Shown piece after piece: positions 27,257 through 37,373 of a stretch of DNA of 64,000 nt. The position numbers were made by a program, and so were the translations under genes. Origin of the DNA: Oligoflexia bacterium (lineage in GTDB: Bacteria; Bdellovibrionota; Bacteriovoracia; Bacteriovoracales; Bacteriovoracaceae). The notes under the pieces were generated by a model. The model had not been told where the DNA came from. It did no database searches and was given only the letters and a program-made list of their open reading frames with translations. Position 1 is the stretch's first letter, and the number at the start of each line of letters is the position of its first letter. Location: positions 1 through 64,000 of the forward strand of contig JADGAN010000009.1 in assembly GCA_015231955.1 (NCBI GenBank). The letters run 5' to 3'.

Positions 27257-27322
27257 TCTACTCTCCTCATGTTTTGATTTTAACTTTAATAAGCACGACC
27301 TTTTTATTTTTCACCCCATTTT

Positions 27323-28897
27323 TTACTTTTTTGCAGCTATACTCTTCTTATTGTTGTTATCACTACTATTTTCTTTAGCTGGTGAATTAGCTTTTGTTCC
27401 TTTTGTATCTGCAATATTTAAGGGTAAAATCTTTTTTGCATCTTCTTGCATGCTCTGATCTTTTTTTTCACTATCCTCTGCAAATCCCATCGCCGGCAAA
27501 CAAAGCTCAGAGTTAGTACTAAAACTCATGGTATTAGTCTCTTCTGCTACATCCTTTATAGCAGGTATTGCCTGGATCTCAGAAGAGGTGGTTACCCCTT
27601 CCCCAGTATCATCCTCTTGCTTATACATAAGTGATTTTTTAAAAACACGCTCAAAGGCATCCACAACCTCTTTCTTAAATTGTTTCCCTCGGTACTGAAC
27701 TATTTCACGATAAGCTCGCATGGGAGGAAGTCCTTTGCGATAAGGGCGATTACTGATAATTGCATCGAAGGTATCTGCAACTGAGATAATCTGTGCAATG
27801 GTAGAAATATTTTCACCTTTAAGTCCATAGGGATATCCCCGGCCATCGGGACGCTCATGATGGTAACGAACTCCGTCAACCACCCGCTTTAGTCCATCAA
27901 TATTCCCTAAAATTTCATATCCTAGATGAGGATGTTGCTTCATCTTTTCGAACTCTTCACGCGTTAGCTGCGCCTGTTTTCTCAAAATGGCATCATCCAC
28001 TCCAATCTTACCAATGTCGTGAAGAATTCCCGCCAGTCGTACCTCATCGAGTTCCTCCTGCGAAAGGTTCATCTCTCGTGCAATGACCTCTGCAAAGTGT
28101 GCGACCCTACGAGTGTGTCCACCGGTATAGCGATCTTTCAGATCGATGGCATTGGCAAAGGCCTGAGAAACTTGAAACAGCTGCTTCTTGGCCCTCTCCA
28201 CTGCTGCCAAATATTGCAAGATGAGACCCATTTGATTGGCCACTGCTTGAATGAAATGCACATCTTCACTATTAAAAAGCCCACGGAAAGAGTTGATCGC
28301 CTGAATTACGCCTAAGATTTCTCCCTCCACAACTAAAGGGGCCAGCAACATGCCTTTAAAGAGAATACTTGAAGCATCCATCTCCTGTTCGTGGCGTTTA
28401 TAACGTAAATCGCTAACAACATTGGGAATATGAAGAGTTGCCATATAGTAAGCACACGAACCAGGCAAAGAGTGCTCATCAATTTTATAACTCACACGCC
28501 TTTTGGCCGCCTTCCCTTTACTATTAGCTGCCGCTGGATCGTTTAACTTATACTCATAAAAGACTTCATTCTTCTCTTTATCAATTTGATAGATATGCAC
28601 AGCTTCACATTCGAGTAACTCTTTAAGTTTAGTGGTTCCTCGCTTATAGACCTCCTTGTCTGCACGCTTTGCCAAGGCCGCAGCACTAATCAACTCACCA
28701 AATTTAATTAGTCCATCGTAGCGCTTGATTTTAACATTTAAGTTTAAAATAAGAGTGTCTTTTTCTTCATCCGTACTTGGCGGCTTAGCAACATTTTCAC
28801 TAACTAACCTAACATTGTTTTCTTTATTACTATTGTTATCACTGTTGCCGCTCTCTTTTTCATTAACTCGAATACCTGCATGCTTATTTGCTTTCAT
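27323..28897 (-). CDS. GAF-HD-GYP c-di-GMP phosphodiesterase
   Basis: A 524-residue signalling enzyme. After a low-complexity Asn/Ser/Lys N-terminus, a GAF domain (about 70-215) precedes HD-GYP (about 240-410). The metal-binding HD is in AGILHDIGKIGVDD and the GYP motif in HHERPDGRGYPYGLKG, both intact, so it should linearise c-di-GMP. NRPYRKGLPP is also typical. The last 100 residues are low-complexity. No membrane segment is seen. Confidence 0.92.
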   Translation of the reverse strand: MKANKHAGIRVNEKESGNSDNNSNKENNVRLVSENVAKPPSTDEEKDTLILNLNVKIKRYDGLIKFGELISAAALAKRADKEVYKRGTTKLKELLECEAVHIYQIDKEKNEVFYEYKLNDPAAANSKGKAAKRRVSYKIDEHSLPGSCAYYMATLHIPNVVSDLRYKRHEQEMDASSILFKGMLLAPLVVEGEILGVIQAINSFRGLFNSEDVHFIQAVANQMGLILQYLAAVERAKKQLFQVSQAFANAIDLKDRYTGGHTRRVAHFAEVIAREMNLSQEELDEVRLAGILHDIGKIGVDDAILRKQAQLTREEFEKMKQHPHLGYEILGNIDGLKRVVDGVRYHHERPDGRGYPYGLKGENISTIAQIISVADTFDAIISNRPYRKGLPPMRAYREIVQYRGKQFKKEVVDAFERVFKKSLMYKQEDDTGEGVTTSSEIQAIPAIKDVAEETNTMSFSTNSELCLPAMGFAEDSEKKDQSMQEDAKKILPLNIADTKGTKANSPAKENSSDNNNKKSIAAKK

Positions 28898-28980
28898 CGC
28901 CTATCCAATTTAGCTACATTTAATACAAGTGGATTCCACGATGATTATCGACAAATAATAGTTAGGACTTAAATAATATC

Positions 28981-29928
28981 TTACGCTTTCTTTGATAGTG
29001 AAACCATTAAATCATAGATCTCTTTCTTATCCCGTCTTAATATGCTTGATAAGAGCTCTGCTATTAATTTAGGTTTTCCTCCCTCTTGCAAAATTCTTAA
29101 TGCAATTTGCGTAAGCTCCTCCCTTACCACCCCACTATTTTGCTCAAAAACAGCTCCAATTCCCTCATTATCCCGATGAATTAAAACCACAAACTCACCT
29201 TTGTACACAATTTCATCTTTTACCCTATTCCACTCTCCCTCTTCGCCACTAAACCGATAAACGCTCTCAAATTTTTTGGTAAGTTCTCGAGCAATCACAA
29301 ACTTAGTCTTTACACCATCCACTCTTAATTGATCATAAAGCTCGTCCATGGTCTCTCTCACCCTTTGCGGCGATTCAAAAAAGATCGAGGTTCCACTCAC
29401 CTCTTGAAGCATCTTTGCCACCTGTTTGCGTTTCTCTTTCGTTCTTGGAAAAAAACCAAAAAAGTGCATCGGAAATGGTGGAAGCCCCGAGAGTTCAAGC
29501 GCCGTAATCAGCGAAGAGACACCTGGAACAGTTTTAATTTCAAAACCACTATCAAGAACTCGCCTTATTAGTGGATAAGCAGGATCAGAAATCACCGGAC
29601 TTCCCGCATCTGAAACTAAGTAGAGGTCCTCCCCCCTTTTCAAATAGTCGATAAAAAGCGAGATGCTTTTTTCAGGTGTGTGGTCATGAAAGGAGTAGAT
29701 TTTTTTCCCCTCCATGGAAATTCCCAGTCCCATCAAAAGTTTTTTAAACACGCGACTATCTTCAACAGCAAAGAGCGTAGCACTCGTTAGCACCTCCTTT
29801 GCACGAATGGTAATATCACCAAGATGGCCAATGGGAACACTCAATAAATTTAATTTGCCTACGCTCGTCACTACTTTCTCCTTACTGACTATACTTTTGC
29901 ATTTTGCAAAACTTACCTTCTTCGTCAT
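28981..29928 (-). CDS. rsmI: 16S rRNA 2'-O-ribose C1402 methyltransferase RsmI
   Basis: Tetrapyrrole-methylase-fold enzyme that methylates C1402 in the ribosomal decoding centre. LLSVPIGHLGDITIRAKEVL, FAVEDSR, FHDHTPEKS, LVSDAGSPVISDPAYPLI, VPGVSSLITALELSGLP and FFGFFPRTKEKR are the family signatures. I start at ATG 29928; a TTG 12 bases upstream has no better ribosome site and the first 25 residues are not conserved. Confidence 0.95.
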   Translation of the reverse strand: MTKKVSFAKCKSIVSKEKVVTSVGKLNLLSVPIGHLGDITIRAKEVLTSATLFAVEDSRVFKKLLMGLGISMEGKKIYSFHDHTPEKSISLFIDYLKRGEDLYLVSDAGSPVISDPAYPLIRRVLDSGFEIKTVPGVSSLITALELSGLPPFPMHFFGFFPRTKEKRKQVAKMLQEVSGTSIFFESPQRVRETMDELYDQLRVDGVKTKFVIARELTKKFESVYRFSGEEGEWNRVKDEIVYKGEFVVLIHRDNEGIGAVFEQNSGVVREELTQIALRILQEGGKPKLIAELLSSILRRDKKEIYDLMVSLSKKA

Positions 29929-30004
29929 CGAAATCGGCAAATGATAGCATGAAATGAAGAGATGAACATTCTACTAACGACCAGGAACCAGAAAAGGAAG
30001 GACT

Positions 30005-30370
30005 ATGTCACTCACTGCTAATATCAATACCGATGTCAATGGAAATATCATCATTCAATTAAAAGGTCTTCTAGACTATGAGATCAACTCCTCCTTTAAA
30101 CGAGAGATCCTCTCTCTGCTCTTTTCCTACCCTTCATCTCTTGTCACTCTCGATTTTTGTGGCGTCGACTTTGTTGGTTCTTCCGGTATCAACATGTTTG
30201 TCGACAACATCAACGCCGTCAATTCACAATTTACAAGCAGAGTCAGACTTATCAATGTAAAATCAGAATTCATAAAAATCTTCAGACTCTATGGTCTGAA
30301 GAATTTAGAATCTATCATCGAAATCAGTGAACACCACAGGCATCGAAGCTTAGACTCCATGACAGAATAA
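30005..30370 (+). CDS. STAS-domain anti-sigma factor antagonist-like protein
   Basis: A 121-residue single STAS domain (SpoIIAA/RsbV type). The central DFCGVDFVGSSGINMFVD holds the Ser normally phosphorylated by a partner kinase. AAGGA lies upstream of ATG. No anti-sigma kinase or sigma factor is adjacent, so the partner is elsewhere. It converges with the small membrane-protein gene that follows. Confidence 0.85.
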   Translation: MSLTANINTDVNGNIIIQLKGLLDYEINSSFKREILSLLFSYPSSLVTLDFCGVDFVGSSGINMFVDNINAVNSQFTSRVRLINVKSEFIKIFRLYGLKNLESIIEISEHHRHRSLDSMTE

Positions 30371-30412
30371 ATAAAGGAGCAAAGATTTGCATCGTCCTTG
30401 CCTATTAGTTAG

Positions 30413-30928
30413 CTAAAACTCGTATCGTAAAAGATCAATTTGAAAACTAATCGGTGTACGCACTTTAGGCATACCGAAGAAAGCTCGAGGAGGTCTCACC
30501 CCTCCAATCGGATTTTCATGGCGATCGAAGTAGAGATCGACTCGCGATCGCTCTGGCACCATATCTTGATAGGGATTAGATACAGAGACTGGCCCCCCTG
30601 TACTTGCCTGTTTGTTATAGTAGTGAGAGGTCAAAACATAGCCAGCAAAGGCAAGACCTGCATAGAGCCCTAGTGAAGCACCCACCGCCACCGCTCGAAA
30701 GCCAGTTCCGTAGGCCATGGTTGCAGCTCCAATGAGTGCTCCTCCAACCGCCCCATAACCAGACATTGTTAGAATAATTTTCACTCGAGGATCCATTCCT
30801 CCAGCAGCACCAGAAGCACCAGTAGTCGTTCCCGTTTGTTCTTGAGCACTGACCAACACAGAGCTTGCAAAGAGATGAACCATAAAAAGGGAGATCACCA
30901 TCATGATACAAAAAATTTTTCTTCTCAT
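30413..30928 (-). CDS. Hypothetical small membrane protein with signal peptide
   Basis: Not recognised. 171 residues: an N-terminal signal (FCIMMVISLFMVHLFASSV, cut near VSA), a Thr/Gly/Ala-rich stretch, then a Gly-rich pair of membrane segments (GAVGGALIGAATMAYGTGF and AVGASLGLYAGLAFAGYVL) resembling glycine-zipper segments, and a hydrophilic C-terminus. Such proteins often sit in the outer membrane or periplasm. It is the last gene of the run starting at rpsP or ffh, after the YraN-like gene. Confidence 0.7.
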   Translation of the reverse strand: MRRKIFCIMMVISLFMVHLFASSVLVSAQEQTGTTTGASGAAGGMDPRVKIILTMSGYGAVGGALIGAATMAYGTGFRAVAVGASLGLYAGLAFAGYVLTSHYYNKQASTGGPVSVSNPYQDMVPERSRVDLYFDRHENPIGGVRPPRAFFGMPKVRTPISFQIDLLRYEF

Positions 30929-30948
30929 ACCATTAGGTTAAATAAGCT

Positions 30949-31431
30949 TTACTGTTTTGGCAAATACCTACTGGAAGCAGCAGGATCAGTAAAATCGCTA
31001 CCTCGCCCAGAACTCAACACCTTTGTCTCTAACACCACCGGCAAGTTAAGATAACAAGAGATCACATGCACAGAGGCCATAAGGCGCTTTCGTTGCTCTC
31101 TTGAAACTCCTTTAGAGCTCTTAACCTCTAAAAGGCGCACTCGCCAGCCACTCTTCTCTTTATCTTTTTCTTTTAGCTCTTGAACTAAAGTAATTGAATC
31201 GGCCTTAGCACGATCACAGCGAGGAATTTCCAGGCGCGCAAGGTCAACTTGACCACAACCAAGCCTGCGTAACACTTTGGAGGATATTAAGATTGGTAAA
31301 TTGCCGGCATGAAACTCCCTCGAAACAACCAGCTCAGAGAGATCACCTTGCAATTTACCTCTATTAAAATTTTTCAGAAAATTAGAATTTACCTTTACCG
31401 ATCTCAATCGATTGCTATCGATCGTAATCAA
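30949..31431 (-). CDS. YraN-like (UPF0102) endonuclease-fold protein, divergent
   Basis: 160 residues. The YraN pattern G..GE..A....R..GEIDL....LVFVEVK can be followed in part: GKLQGDLSELVVSREF, GCGQVDLARLE and LLEVKSSKGVSREQRKRL, preserving a PD-(D/E)xK-like Asp and E-x-K. Position right after rplS is where YraN genes often lie, which supports the assignment. TTG start overlaps the rplS 3' end by 17 bases. Function of the family is not established. Confidence 0.55.
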   Translation of the reverse strand: MITIDSNRLRSVKVNSNFLKNFNRGKLQGDLSELVVSREFHAGNLPILISSKVLRRLGCGQVDLARLEIPRCDRAKADSITLVQELKEKDKEKSGWRVRLLEVKSSKGVSREQRKRLMASVHVISCYLNLPVVLETKVLSSGRGSDFTDPAASSRYLPKQ

Positions 31432-31783
31432 TTTCGATTTTTGCTTTCTTCCCTGTGCGCTCTCTTAGATAGAAGTGCTTAGCGCGACGAGATTTACCCC
31501 TCTCCTTAAGCTCAATTTTTAAGACATTTGGAGAGTAAAATGGAAACACTCTTTCAACACCAATACCACCGCTTGCGATTTTTCTCACTCTAAAGTGGCC
31601 ACTGATATGTCCCTTCTCTTTCATTGCAATGCAAATCCCTTGAAAAATCTGAACGCGAAACTTATTTCCGCTCTCTTCCTCAATTTTCACATGCACAGCA
31701 ACAGTGTCGCCCGGGCGAAACTCTGGAAAACTCTTCTCATTCTTGCTGATATAGTCAGCATTTACAACATCCACTAAATTCAT
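31415..31783 (-). CDS. rplS: 50S ribosomal protein L19
   Basis: 122 residues. FRPGDTVAVHVKI, RVQIFQGICIAMK, FRVRKIASGGIGVERVFP and the basic C-terminal RAKHFYLRERTGKKAKI are the L19 signatures. L19 sits at the 30S-50S interface. It follows the RNA methyltransferase and trmD genes, the usual ribosomal/tRNA-modification order. Confidence 0.97.
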   Translation of the reverse strand: MNLVDVVNADYISKNEKSFPEFRPGDTVAVHVKIEEESGNKFRVQIFQGICIAMKEKGHISGHFRVRKIASGGIGVERVFPFYSPNVLKIELKERGKSRRAKHFYLRERTGKKAKIEIDYDR

Positions 31784-31863
31784 AGACTCATACCCCTTTA
31801 AAGTACAAATTATTCGGGATCAAATTATACTAATTTTTTTACTTTGGCAAAACCACATATTAA

Positions 31864-32469
31864 TTATTTATCACTATTTCTTTGAGCACATGCTAGCCGT
31901 TCACAATAAATCGCTACTGCAGAACGCACAGAGAGGTGATTATAACCATCCTCTGCTAATCCTACAATCGGAGTTAAACGATAATCTGCACTTTCTACAA
32001 TCGAACTCACCAAACCATGGCCTGTTCCAAAGAGAAGCAGTAAGGGACGTCCATTTGCTTCTGCCACTGCTTCCATCAATTCATGGGCCTCTACCAACCC
32101 ATCATCCTCTTGAAAATTAGCACCAGTGACCGCGACCAAAACATCTCTCCCCTCTTCCCTCTCACGGATCGCACACACACTCTCTTCAATCGTATTCACA
32201 AGCTTGATAAGCTTCAGAGCATCGTGGCGATCAGGATTGTAAAGATTAGCAGAGTCACTTTCCCAATACCCAAGCATCTTTCCTAAGAGATCGTGCTGGG
32301 CCCACACTGGTGTGATAATAAAATATCCTTTAAAACCAAAGGTGCGACAGCTGCGAGCAATGTCGTGCACATCTAAATTGGTTACGGAAGTGGTGACCTC
32401 CTTCCCATACTTATTCTTAACTGGGCCATGCACCAGGCCCAAATAGATATTGGCCTTTCTCTCTTTCAT
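31864..32469 (-). CDS. SPOUT-like RNA methyltransferase (PF09936 type)
   Basis: 201 residues. IYLGLVHGPVKNKYGKEVTT at the start and LLLLFGTGHGLVSSIVESAD with HLSVRSAVAIYCERL at the end match the RNA methyltransferase family found beside trmD in Deltaproteobacteria-like genomes; the last segments form the SAM-binding knot. It probably modifies tRNA or rRNA, but the site is unknown. The start overlaps the trmD stop by four bases. Confidence 0.8.
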   Translation of the reverse strand: MKERKANIYLGLVHGPVKNKYGKEVTTSVTNLDVHDIARSCRTFGFKGYFIITPVWAQHDLLGKMLGYWESDSANLYNPDRHDALKLIKLVNTIEESVCAIREREEGRDVLVAVTGANFQEDDGLVEAHELMEAVAEANGRPLLLLFGTGHGLVSSIVESADYRLTPIVGLAEDGYNHLSVRSAVAIYCERLACAQRNSDK

Positions 32470-33284
32470 GCTTTGCTCTCTTTCTCTCTCTTTGCCTTTG
32501 CACCCTCATACTCTTCATAAAGGTCGGGACGATAACGCTTTGTTGTCTCAATGCTCATCTGCTCTTGATACTTTTTCATCTGCAGATGGTGCCCTGACAA
32601 TAGCACATCCGGAACCTCCATCCCTTCAAAAGTGCGAGGCCTGGTATATTGAGGTGGCTCTAATAAACCACCATTAAACGACTCTTGTTGCAAACTCTCA
32701 CTATTTCCAAGCACTCCCGGCACCAGCCTTAACATCGAATCTAAAACAGCAAGCAAAGCAATCTCACCACCCGATAAAACATAGTCGCCAATGGAAATCT
32801 CCTCCTGCACATACTTGGAGATAAAGCGCTCATCAACTCCTTCGTAACGGCCACAAATAAAGGCCAAATCGCTTCTCTCTTCCCCACCCAGTCCTTGTGC
32901 ATACTCATGTGCGAGCGTTGCACCCCAGCGCTTGCCTCGCGGAGAGAGTAGCACCACCTTCAACTCTTTAGGTTCCTTTGCCAACACCCCTTCTACTAAG
33001 GCCCTCTGTAAAACATCCGCCCTCATGATCATCCCAGGCGCACCTCCAAAAGGGGAGTCGTCCACACTTCCATAACGATTACCGGCATAATCACGAATCT
33101 GTATGATCTCAATCTCTATTGGAACAGTTGAATTCTCTGCAGATAAAGCTCTAGCGATCACTCCGCTAGTTTTTAAAAGAGGGGTAAAATATTCTGGAAA
33201 GAGAGTTAGTATCCATATTCGCCGTGGGCCGCCCTGTACAGATGGTTCTTGCATCTCTGTTTGATTCATCATATTCATCACCAT
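32466..33284 (-). CDS. trmD: tRNA (guanine-N1)-methyltransferase TrmD
   Basis: SPOUT enzyme that makes m1G37 and prevents frameshifting. ILTLFPEYF, YGSVDDSPFGGAPGMIMR, LLSPRGKRW, LAFICGRYEGVDERF, EISIGDYVLSGGE and LLEPPQYTRPRTFEG are intact; the knot and catalytic Asp are present. 272 residues including a slightly extended N-terminus whose first 15 residues are not conserved, so the true start may be internal. Three bases from rimM. Confidence 0.97.
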   Translation of the reverse strand: MVMNMMNQTEMQEPSVQGGPRRIWILTLFPEYFTPLLKTSGVIARALSAENSTVPIEIEIIQIRDYAGNRYGSVDDSPFGGAPGMIMRADVLQRALVEGVLAKEPKELKVVLLSPRGKRWGATLAHEYAQGLGGEERSDLAFICGRYEGVDERFISKYVQEEISIGDYVLSGGEIALLAVLDSMLRLVPGVLGNSESLQQESFNGGLLEPPQYTRPRTFEGMEVPDVLLSGHHLQMKKYQEQMSIETTKRYRPDLYEEYEGAKAKREKESKA

Positions 33285-33287
33285 TAA

Positions 33288-33842
33288 TCAATCAATAAAT
33301 TTAGGAAAGATCATCTCAATTCTCTCCCCTTCAACATCGATCAGCGGGAAAAAAGTCTCGATCAAAGGGAGCTCTATCTTTGCACCCTCTTCCCCATCCT
33401 CTCCCCCTAAAAATCGCACAATCGCCACTTCATTGGCCCCATTGAAGTAAGTCTCCTCCATCACCCCAAGTTCACGCTTACTCCGATGTTCAAACACTTT
33501 TAGTCCAATCAAGTCGATACAGTAGTATTCACCTGGTGCCAAGCACGGAAAGAGAGTACGATCAAGTTTGATATCGCTTGGGGCAAGTAGCTCACTTTCA
33601 TTAATATGATCAATCCCTTTAAAGTGAATGATGGCCTCATTTTTGCGCTTTTCGCCTACACAAAATTTCAAGAAAGTTATAGTCAGTTCTCTTAAGGTAT
33701 TGTCGGGTAAACTGAGAAAAACACGAACACCTTCCTTAAGAAGGGTCTCTTTGGGGTGATGATTATAGATAAACGCAACCACATCGCCCTTTAAGGCGTG
33801 AGGACGCAAAACTCTTCCTAAAGAAACAAGACCTTTTTTCAC
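33288..33842 (-). CDS. rimM: Ribosome maturation factor RimM
   Basis: Assists 30S head assembly by binding S19. The N-terminal barrel begins KKGLVSLGRVLRPHALKGDVVAF and the C-terminal PRC barrel holds GEYYCIDLIGLKVF and LPLIETFFPLIDVEGERI. GTG at 33842 is chosen because AAGGG lies upstream and it gives 184 residues, near family length; a longer frame adds an unconserved hydrophobic leader to 33908. Confidence 0.92.
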   Translation of the reverse strand: MKKGLVSLGRVLRPHALKGDVVAFIYNHHPKETLLKEGVRVFLSLPDNTLRELTITFLKFCVGEKRKNEAIIHFKGIDHINESELLAPSDIKLDRTLFPCLAPGEYYCIDLIGLKVFEHRSKRELGVMEETYFNGANEVAIVRFLGGEDGEEGAKIELPLIETFFPLIDVEGERIEMIFPKFID

Positions 33843-33964
33843 TGCGTAGCTACCCTTTAAAATATAAAAGATTAAAATAGTTATAAAAAAACCACACTTA
33901 AGCGGCAATACAAGGCGAGAAATAGTAATGGAATGGTCTAATATTGGTCAAGAATTAATTTAAT

Positions 33965-34204
33965 TTACTCTACGATCTCTAGAACAGAACGTTTTTTCAA
34001 TTTTGTTGAGGCAGCATTGAGAATAGTCCGAAGCGCCCTTGCAGTTCTTCCTTGTTTCCCGATGACTTTTCCTAAATCCGACTTATCCACTTTTAACTCA
34101 ACCACCGTCGTCTGTTCACCGTGAATCTCGTTCACCTCTACAGCATCAGGAATGTCTACTAAGGCCTTACTTACGGTTTCAATAAGATCTTTTAACTCAC
34201 TCAT
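33965..34204 (-). CDS. khpA: KH-domain RNA-binding protein KhpA
   Basis: 79 residues. A single KH domain with the GxxG loop in [16 protein letters not shown]. KhpA-type proteins bind RNA and often pair with KhpB. Its place between rpsP and rimM is conserved in many bacteria. ATG at 34204 is chosen; a GTG nine bases earlier is possible. Confidence 0.93.
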   Translation of the reverse strand: MSELKDLIETVSKALVDIPDAVEVNEIHGEQTTVVELKVDKSDLGKVIGKQGRTARALRTILNAASTKLKKRSVLEIVE

Positions 34205-34270
34205 AACACCCACTCTCTTGAAATAGTACAGTGATTAAAACTAAAGAACTCACCTAAAATTATTGGTATC

Positions 34271-34522
34271 TCAACAGTGTATTTGAATTTTATGCTTTTT
34301 CAATAAGGATTTTACAGTATCCGAAACAACCGCCCCTTGCTTTACCCATTTACTAATTGCTTCAACATTCACTTGTTTTAAATTATCTTCTGCCAACCTT
34401 GGATCATATTGTCCTAAGCGCTCTAAGAAACGTCCATCACGGGCACGATCCGACTCAACTGCAACTATGGTATAAACTGGGCTCTTAGTTCTTCCTCTAC
34501 GGGTCAATCGAATCTTAATCAT
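34271..34522 (-). CDS. rpsP: 30S ribosomal protein S16
   Basis: 83 residues. IKIRLTRRGRTKSPVYTIVA and RDGRFLERLGQYDP are the S16 signatures. ATG at 34522 has AGGAG about ten bases upstream. It follows ffh and heads the rpsP-khpA-rimM-trmD set. Confidence 0.97.
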   Translation of the reverse strand: MIKIRLTRRGRTKSPVYTIVAVESDRARDGRFLERLGQYDPRLAEDNLKQVNVEAISKWVKQGAVVSDTVKSLLKKHKIQIHC

Positions 34523-34628
34523 AACAACCAAACTCCTAATAATTAAATCGTCGTTCTCTAAATATTGTTAATTAGTTAATGTATCCATGTCTATAAGTCA
34601 AATACTACTCTTTTAAATTCCTAAAAAA

Positions 34629-36152
34629 TTAAAAAAAGCTACTTCCCCATGGGCCACGCTTCTTTCCTTTTTTCTTTATTTTTCCCGTTTGTCCCGGTGA
34701 TTGACGAAAACCTTTCATCGGTGGCATTCCAGGCATTCCTGCCATTCCTGGAAAATCTTGAGGCATTCCCTCTGCACCACCGCCTCCCATACCAGGCATC
34801 ATTCCTGCAAAAGGATTCATTCCACCTCCTGCTCCGCCCTTCATCATACCCATAAGCCCCGACATCATCTGCCGCATCTGCCGAAACTTTTGCAAAAAAT
34901 CGCTCACATCTTTGGGTGTTGTTCCTGAACCCCGAGCAATACGATTGCGTCGCGACTCCATATTTAAAAGCAGATCATTCTCACGCTCGGCCGTTGTCAT
35001 TGAAGAGATGATATATCCCATTTTCTTAAGCTCTGTCTCTGCTGGTGAAATGTCTCCAAGTTGTCGCAACAACCCTCCCATCCCCGGAACCATTTTAAGA
35101 ATCGAAGTCATCGATCCAAGCTTACTGATGGAGTTCATCTGCTTCCAGAAATCGTCGATGGTAAAACGATTTTTTTGCATCTTATCCATCATCTTCATTG
35201 CATCTTTCTCGTCGATCACCTCTTGTGCTTTCTCTACCAAGGTGAGCACATCACCCATATCTAAAATTCTCTTCGCCAAACGATCAGGATAGAAGAGTTC
35301 AAGATCCTTTAATTTCTCACCCATCGAAAGATAACGAATTGGAACACCCGTTACCGAACGTACCGATAGTGCAGCACCACCACGAGCATCACTATCCACC
35401 TTTGAAAGCACTACACCAGTAACCCCAATCTCCTTCTGAAAAGTCTCCGCAACACTTACCGCCTCTTGACCTGTCATCGCATCAACGACCAACAACACTT
35501 CAGGGTTATAGGAGCTTAAAACCTCCTTCACCTCTTTTAACTCCTGCATGAGTTCATTATCCACATGCAAGCGCCCAGCGGTGTCAATAATCACTAAATT
35601 TTTCCCCTTAGCGCGTGCACTCTCAATCGCTGAGAGTACGACAGACCTAGGCCCTTTAGAGAGGTCGCTATCGTAGTGGTCTACGCCAATGCTTTTTGCA
35701 AGCACCATCAGCTGCTCCTTGGCCGCTGGTCGATTGGTGTCTGCTGGCACCAAGATCACATCACGTTTAAAATTTTTGCGAAGGTATAAGGCAAGTTTTC
35801 CCGAAAAGGTGGTCTTTCCAGCACCGTTAAGCCCCACCACCAATACAACCTTAAAGCGATCACCTTTGAAGTCGAGTTCTGCAATCTCTCCTCCCATCAC
35901 CGCCGTTAACTCGTCGTGAACGATCTTCACAAAGTGTTCCCCTGCGGAGACCCCTTTCATCACTTTTGTCCCTAAGGCCTTTTCCTTTACCGCACTTGCG
36001 AAACTTTTGACCACCTTGAAATTAACGTCCGCCTCTAATAGTGCTGTGCGAATCGTCTGCAACGTCTCATCAATGTTGCTATCACTAATCGTTCCTTGAC
36101 CACGAATGGTTTTAAAGGCATCACTAATCTTCTCACTTAATCGATCAAACAT
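34629..36152 (-). CDS. ffh: Signal recognition particle protein Ffh
   Basis: GTPase that binds 4.5S RNA and signal sequences. N domain (MFDRLSEKISDAFKTIRG), G domain with G1 GLNGAGKTTFSGKLA, DTAGRLHVD, SKVDSDARGG and GEKLKDLELF, then an M domain with SIL-type MVPGMGG and RIARGSG RNA-binding motifs. The C-terminus is a long Met/Gly/Pro tail (from about 440), richer than usual. ATG at 36152 starts the conserved protein (507 residues). Confidence 0.96.
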   Translation of the reverse strand: MFDRLSEKISDAFKTIRGQGTISDSNIDETLQTIRTALLEADVNFKVVKSFASAVKEKALGTKVMKGVSAGEHFVKIVHDELTAVMGGEIAELDFKGDRFKVVLVVGLNGAGKTTFSGKLALYLRKNFKRDVILVPADTNRPAAKEQLMVLAKSIGVDHYDSDLSKGPRSVVLSAIESARAKGKNLVIIDTAGRLHVDNELMQELKEVKEVLSSYNPEVLLVVDAMTGQEAVSVAETFQKEIGVTGVVLSKVDSDARGGAALSVRSVTGVPIRYLSMGEKLKDLELFYPDRLAKRILDMGDVLTLVEKAQEVIDEKDAMKMMDKMQKNRFTIDDFWKQMNSISKLGSMTSILKMVPGMGGLLRQLGDISPAETELKKMGYIISSMTTAERENDLLLNMESRRNRIARGSGTTPKDVSDFLQKFRQMRQMMSGLMGMMKGGAGGGMNPFAGMMPGMGGGGAEGMPQDFPGMAGMPGMPPMKGFRQSPGQTGKIKKKGKKRGPWGSSFF

Positions 36153-36263
36153 AGGTTCTCGCTCACTTTGCTTAATTGCAGACTTTACTTTTGCATTTTT
36201 TAAAAATAACTGATAATACCAACCCATTTTAAAATTTCAAGCAGTAAAGCAGGAAGTGTATTT

Positions 36264-37373
36264 ATGATTTTCTCAACTTCTCTTGCTCACAAAATTGCGG
36301 CATTAAAACAAAACACTCATCCTATGAGTGCTGGGCGTTTAACATTTAGTTCACCACTTCTCCTCGCACCACTAGCGGGCCTGACCACCACCCCCTTTCG
36401 CCTCCTGATGCTAGAACTGGGTGCAGGCGGTGCCGTTAGTGAACTCATCTCTGGCAACGGTATCACCTACAATAACCAGAAAACCATTAATATGCTAAAG
36501 ATTGATCAAAGAGAGCGTGAGCATGTGGGGATTCAACTCTTCGGAGAGCGCCCACTTGCCATTGCAGAGTCAGCAAAAATTGCAGAGGCAGAGGGTGCAC
36601 GCTTTATCGACTTAAATATGGGTTGCCCCGTAAAAAAAGTGGTCAGCAAAGGTGGAGGGGCCGCACTACTTCGAAAACCACAAGAGCTGTTCGCTTTTTT
36701 GGAACCCATTAAACACGCTATCTCTATCCCGCTTACCATAAAGATTCGTTTAGGCCCAAACTCGCAAGAGATCACCGCTCCCGAAGTTTTAAAAGTCGCG
36801 CACGATCTTGCCATTGAAATGGTGGCCATCCACGGTCGCACTGCTGTGCAATTCTATACTGGCACCGTTAACTGGGACGCTATCGAAGAGTTAGCAAAGT
36901 TGGCACAATCGCTACCACGCCAACTCCCCATCATCGGAAATGGCGATCTTCACACTCCAAGCGCTGTTCAAAAACGCCTGGCGATCACCAACTGCCAAGG
37001 ACTCATGCTTGGTCGAGGGGCACTTAAAAATCCCTTTATCTTCCTGCATGGTGTTTCACCCCACACTGATATTTGCTTTTCAGGCCACGATTATTTTGAA
37101 GTTCTCCTGCGCTTAAACCATCACTTAGATCACTCCATCAGAGAGGATAGGGAAGAGGGACGCCTGATGCAAATGAAAAAATTTGCCGTCTCCTTTGCCA
37201 GCGGGATTAATAACGCCTCTCAATTCAGAGGTAAAATTTGGCCAATTACCAATAGAAAAGATCTTTTGGATTTAGCTTACGAGTTTTATAGCAAAATTGA
37301 AAATGTGGATGTGTTTAAAGATCAAGTGAGCAGCGAAGCAGACTCAGAGCTTTTAGACGTTCATAAATCCTAA
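36264..37373 (+). CDS. tRNA-dihydrouridine synthase (DusB-like)
   Basis: FMN enzyme that reduces uridines in the tRNA D-loop. [57 protein letters not shown] with the catalytic Cys, [18 protein letters not shown] and IGNGDL with [13 protein letters not shown] are typical. At 369 residues it is slightly long, with an unconserved N-terminal 20 residues. DusB is the closest type I recall, but DusA/C cannot be excluded. Its stop overlaps the uvrB stop by four bases. Confidence 0.92.
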   Translation: MIFSTSLAHKIAALKQNTHPMSAGRLTFSSPLLLAPLAGLTTTPFRLLMLELGAGGAVSELISGNGITYNNQKTINMLKIDQREREHVGIQLFGERPLAIAESAKIAEAEGARFIDLNMGCPVKKVVSKGGGAALLRKPQELFAFLEPIKHAISIPLTIKIRLGPNSQEITAPEVLKVAHDLAIEMVAIHGRTAVQFYTGTVNWDAIEELAKLAQSLPRQLPIIGNGDLHTPSAVQKRLAITNCQGLMLGRGALKNPFIFLHGVSPHTDICFSGHDYFEVLLRLNHHLDHSIREDREEGRLMQMKKFAVSFASGINNASQFRGKIWPITNRKDLLDLAYEFYSKIENVDVFKDQVSSEADSELLDVHKS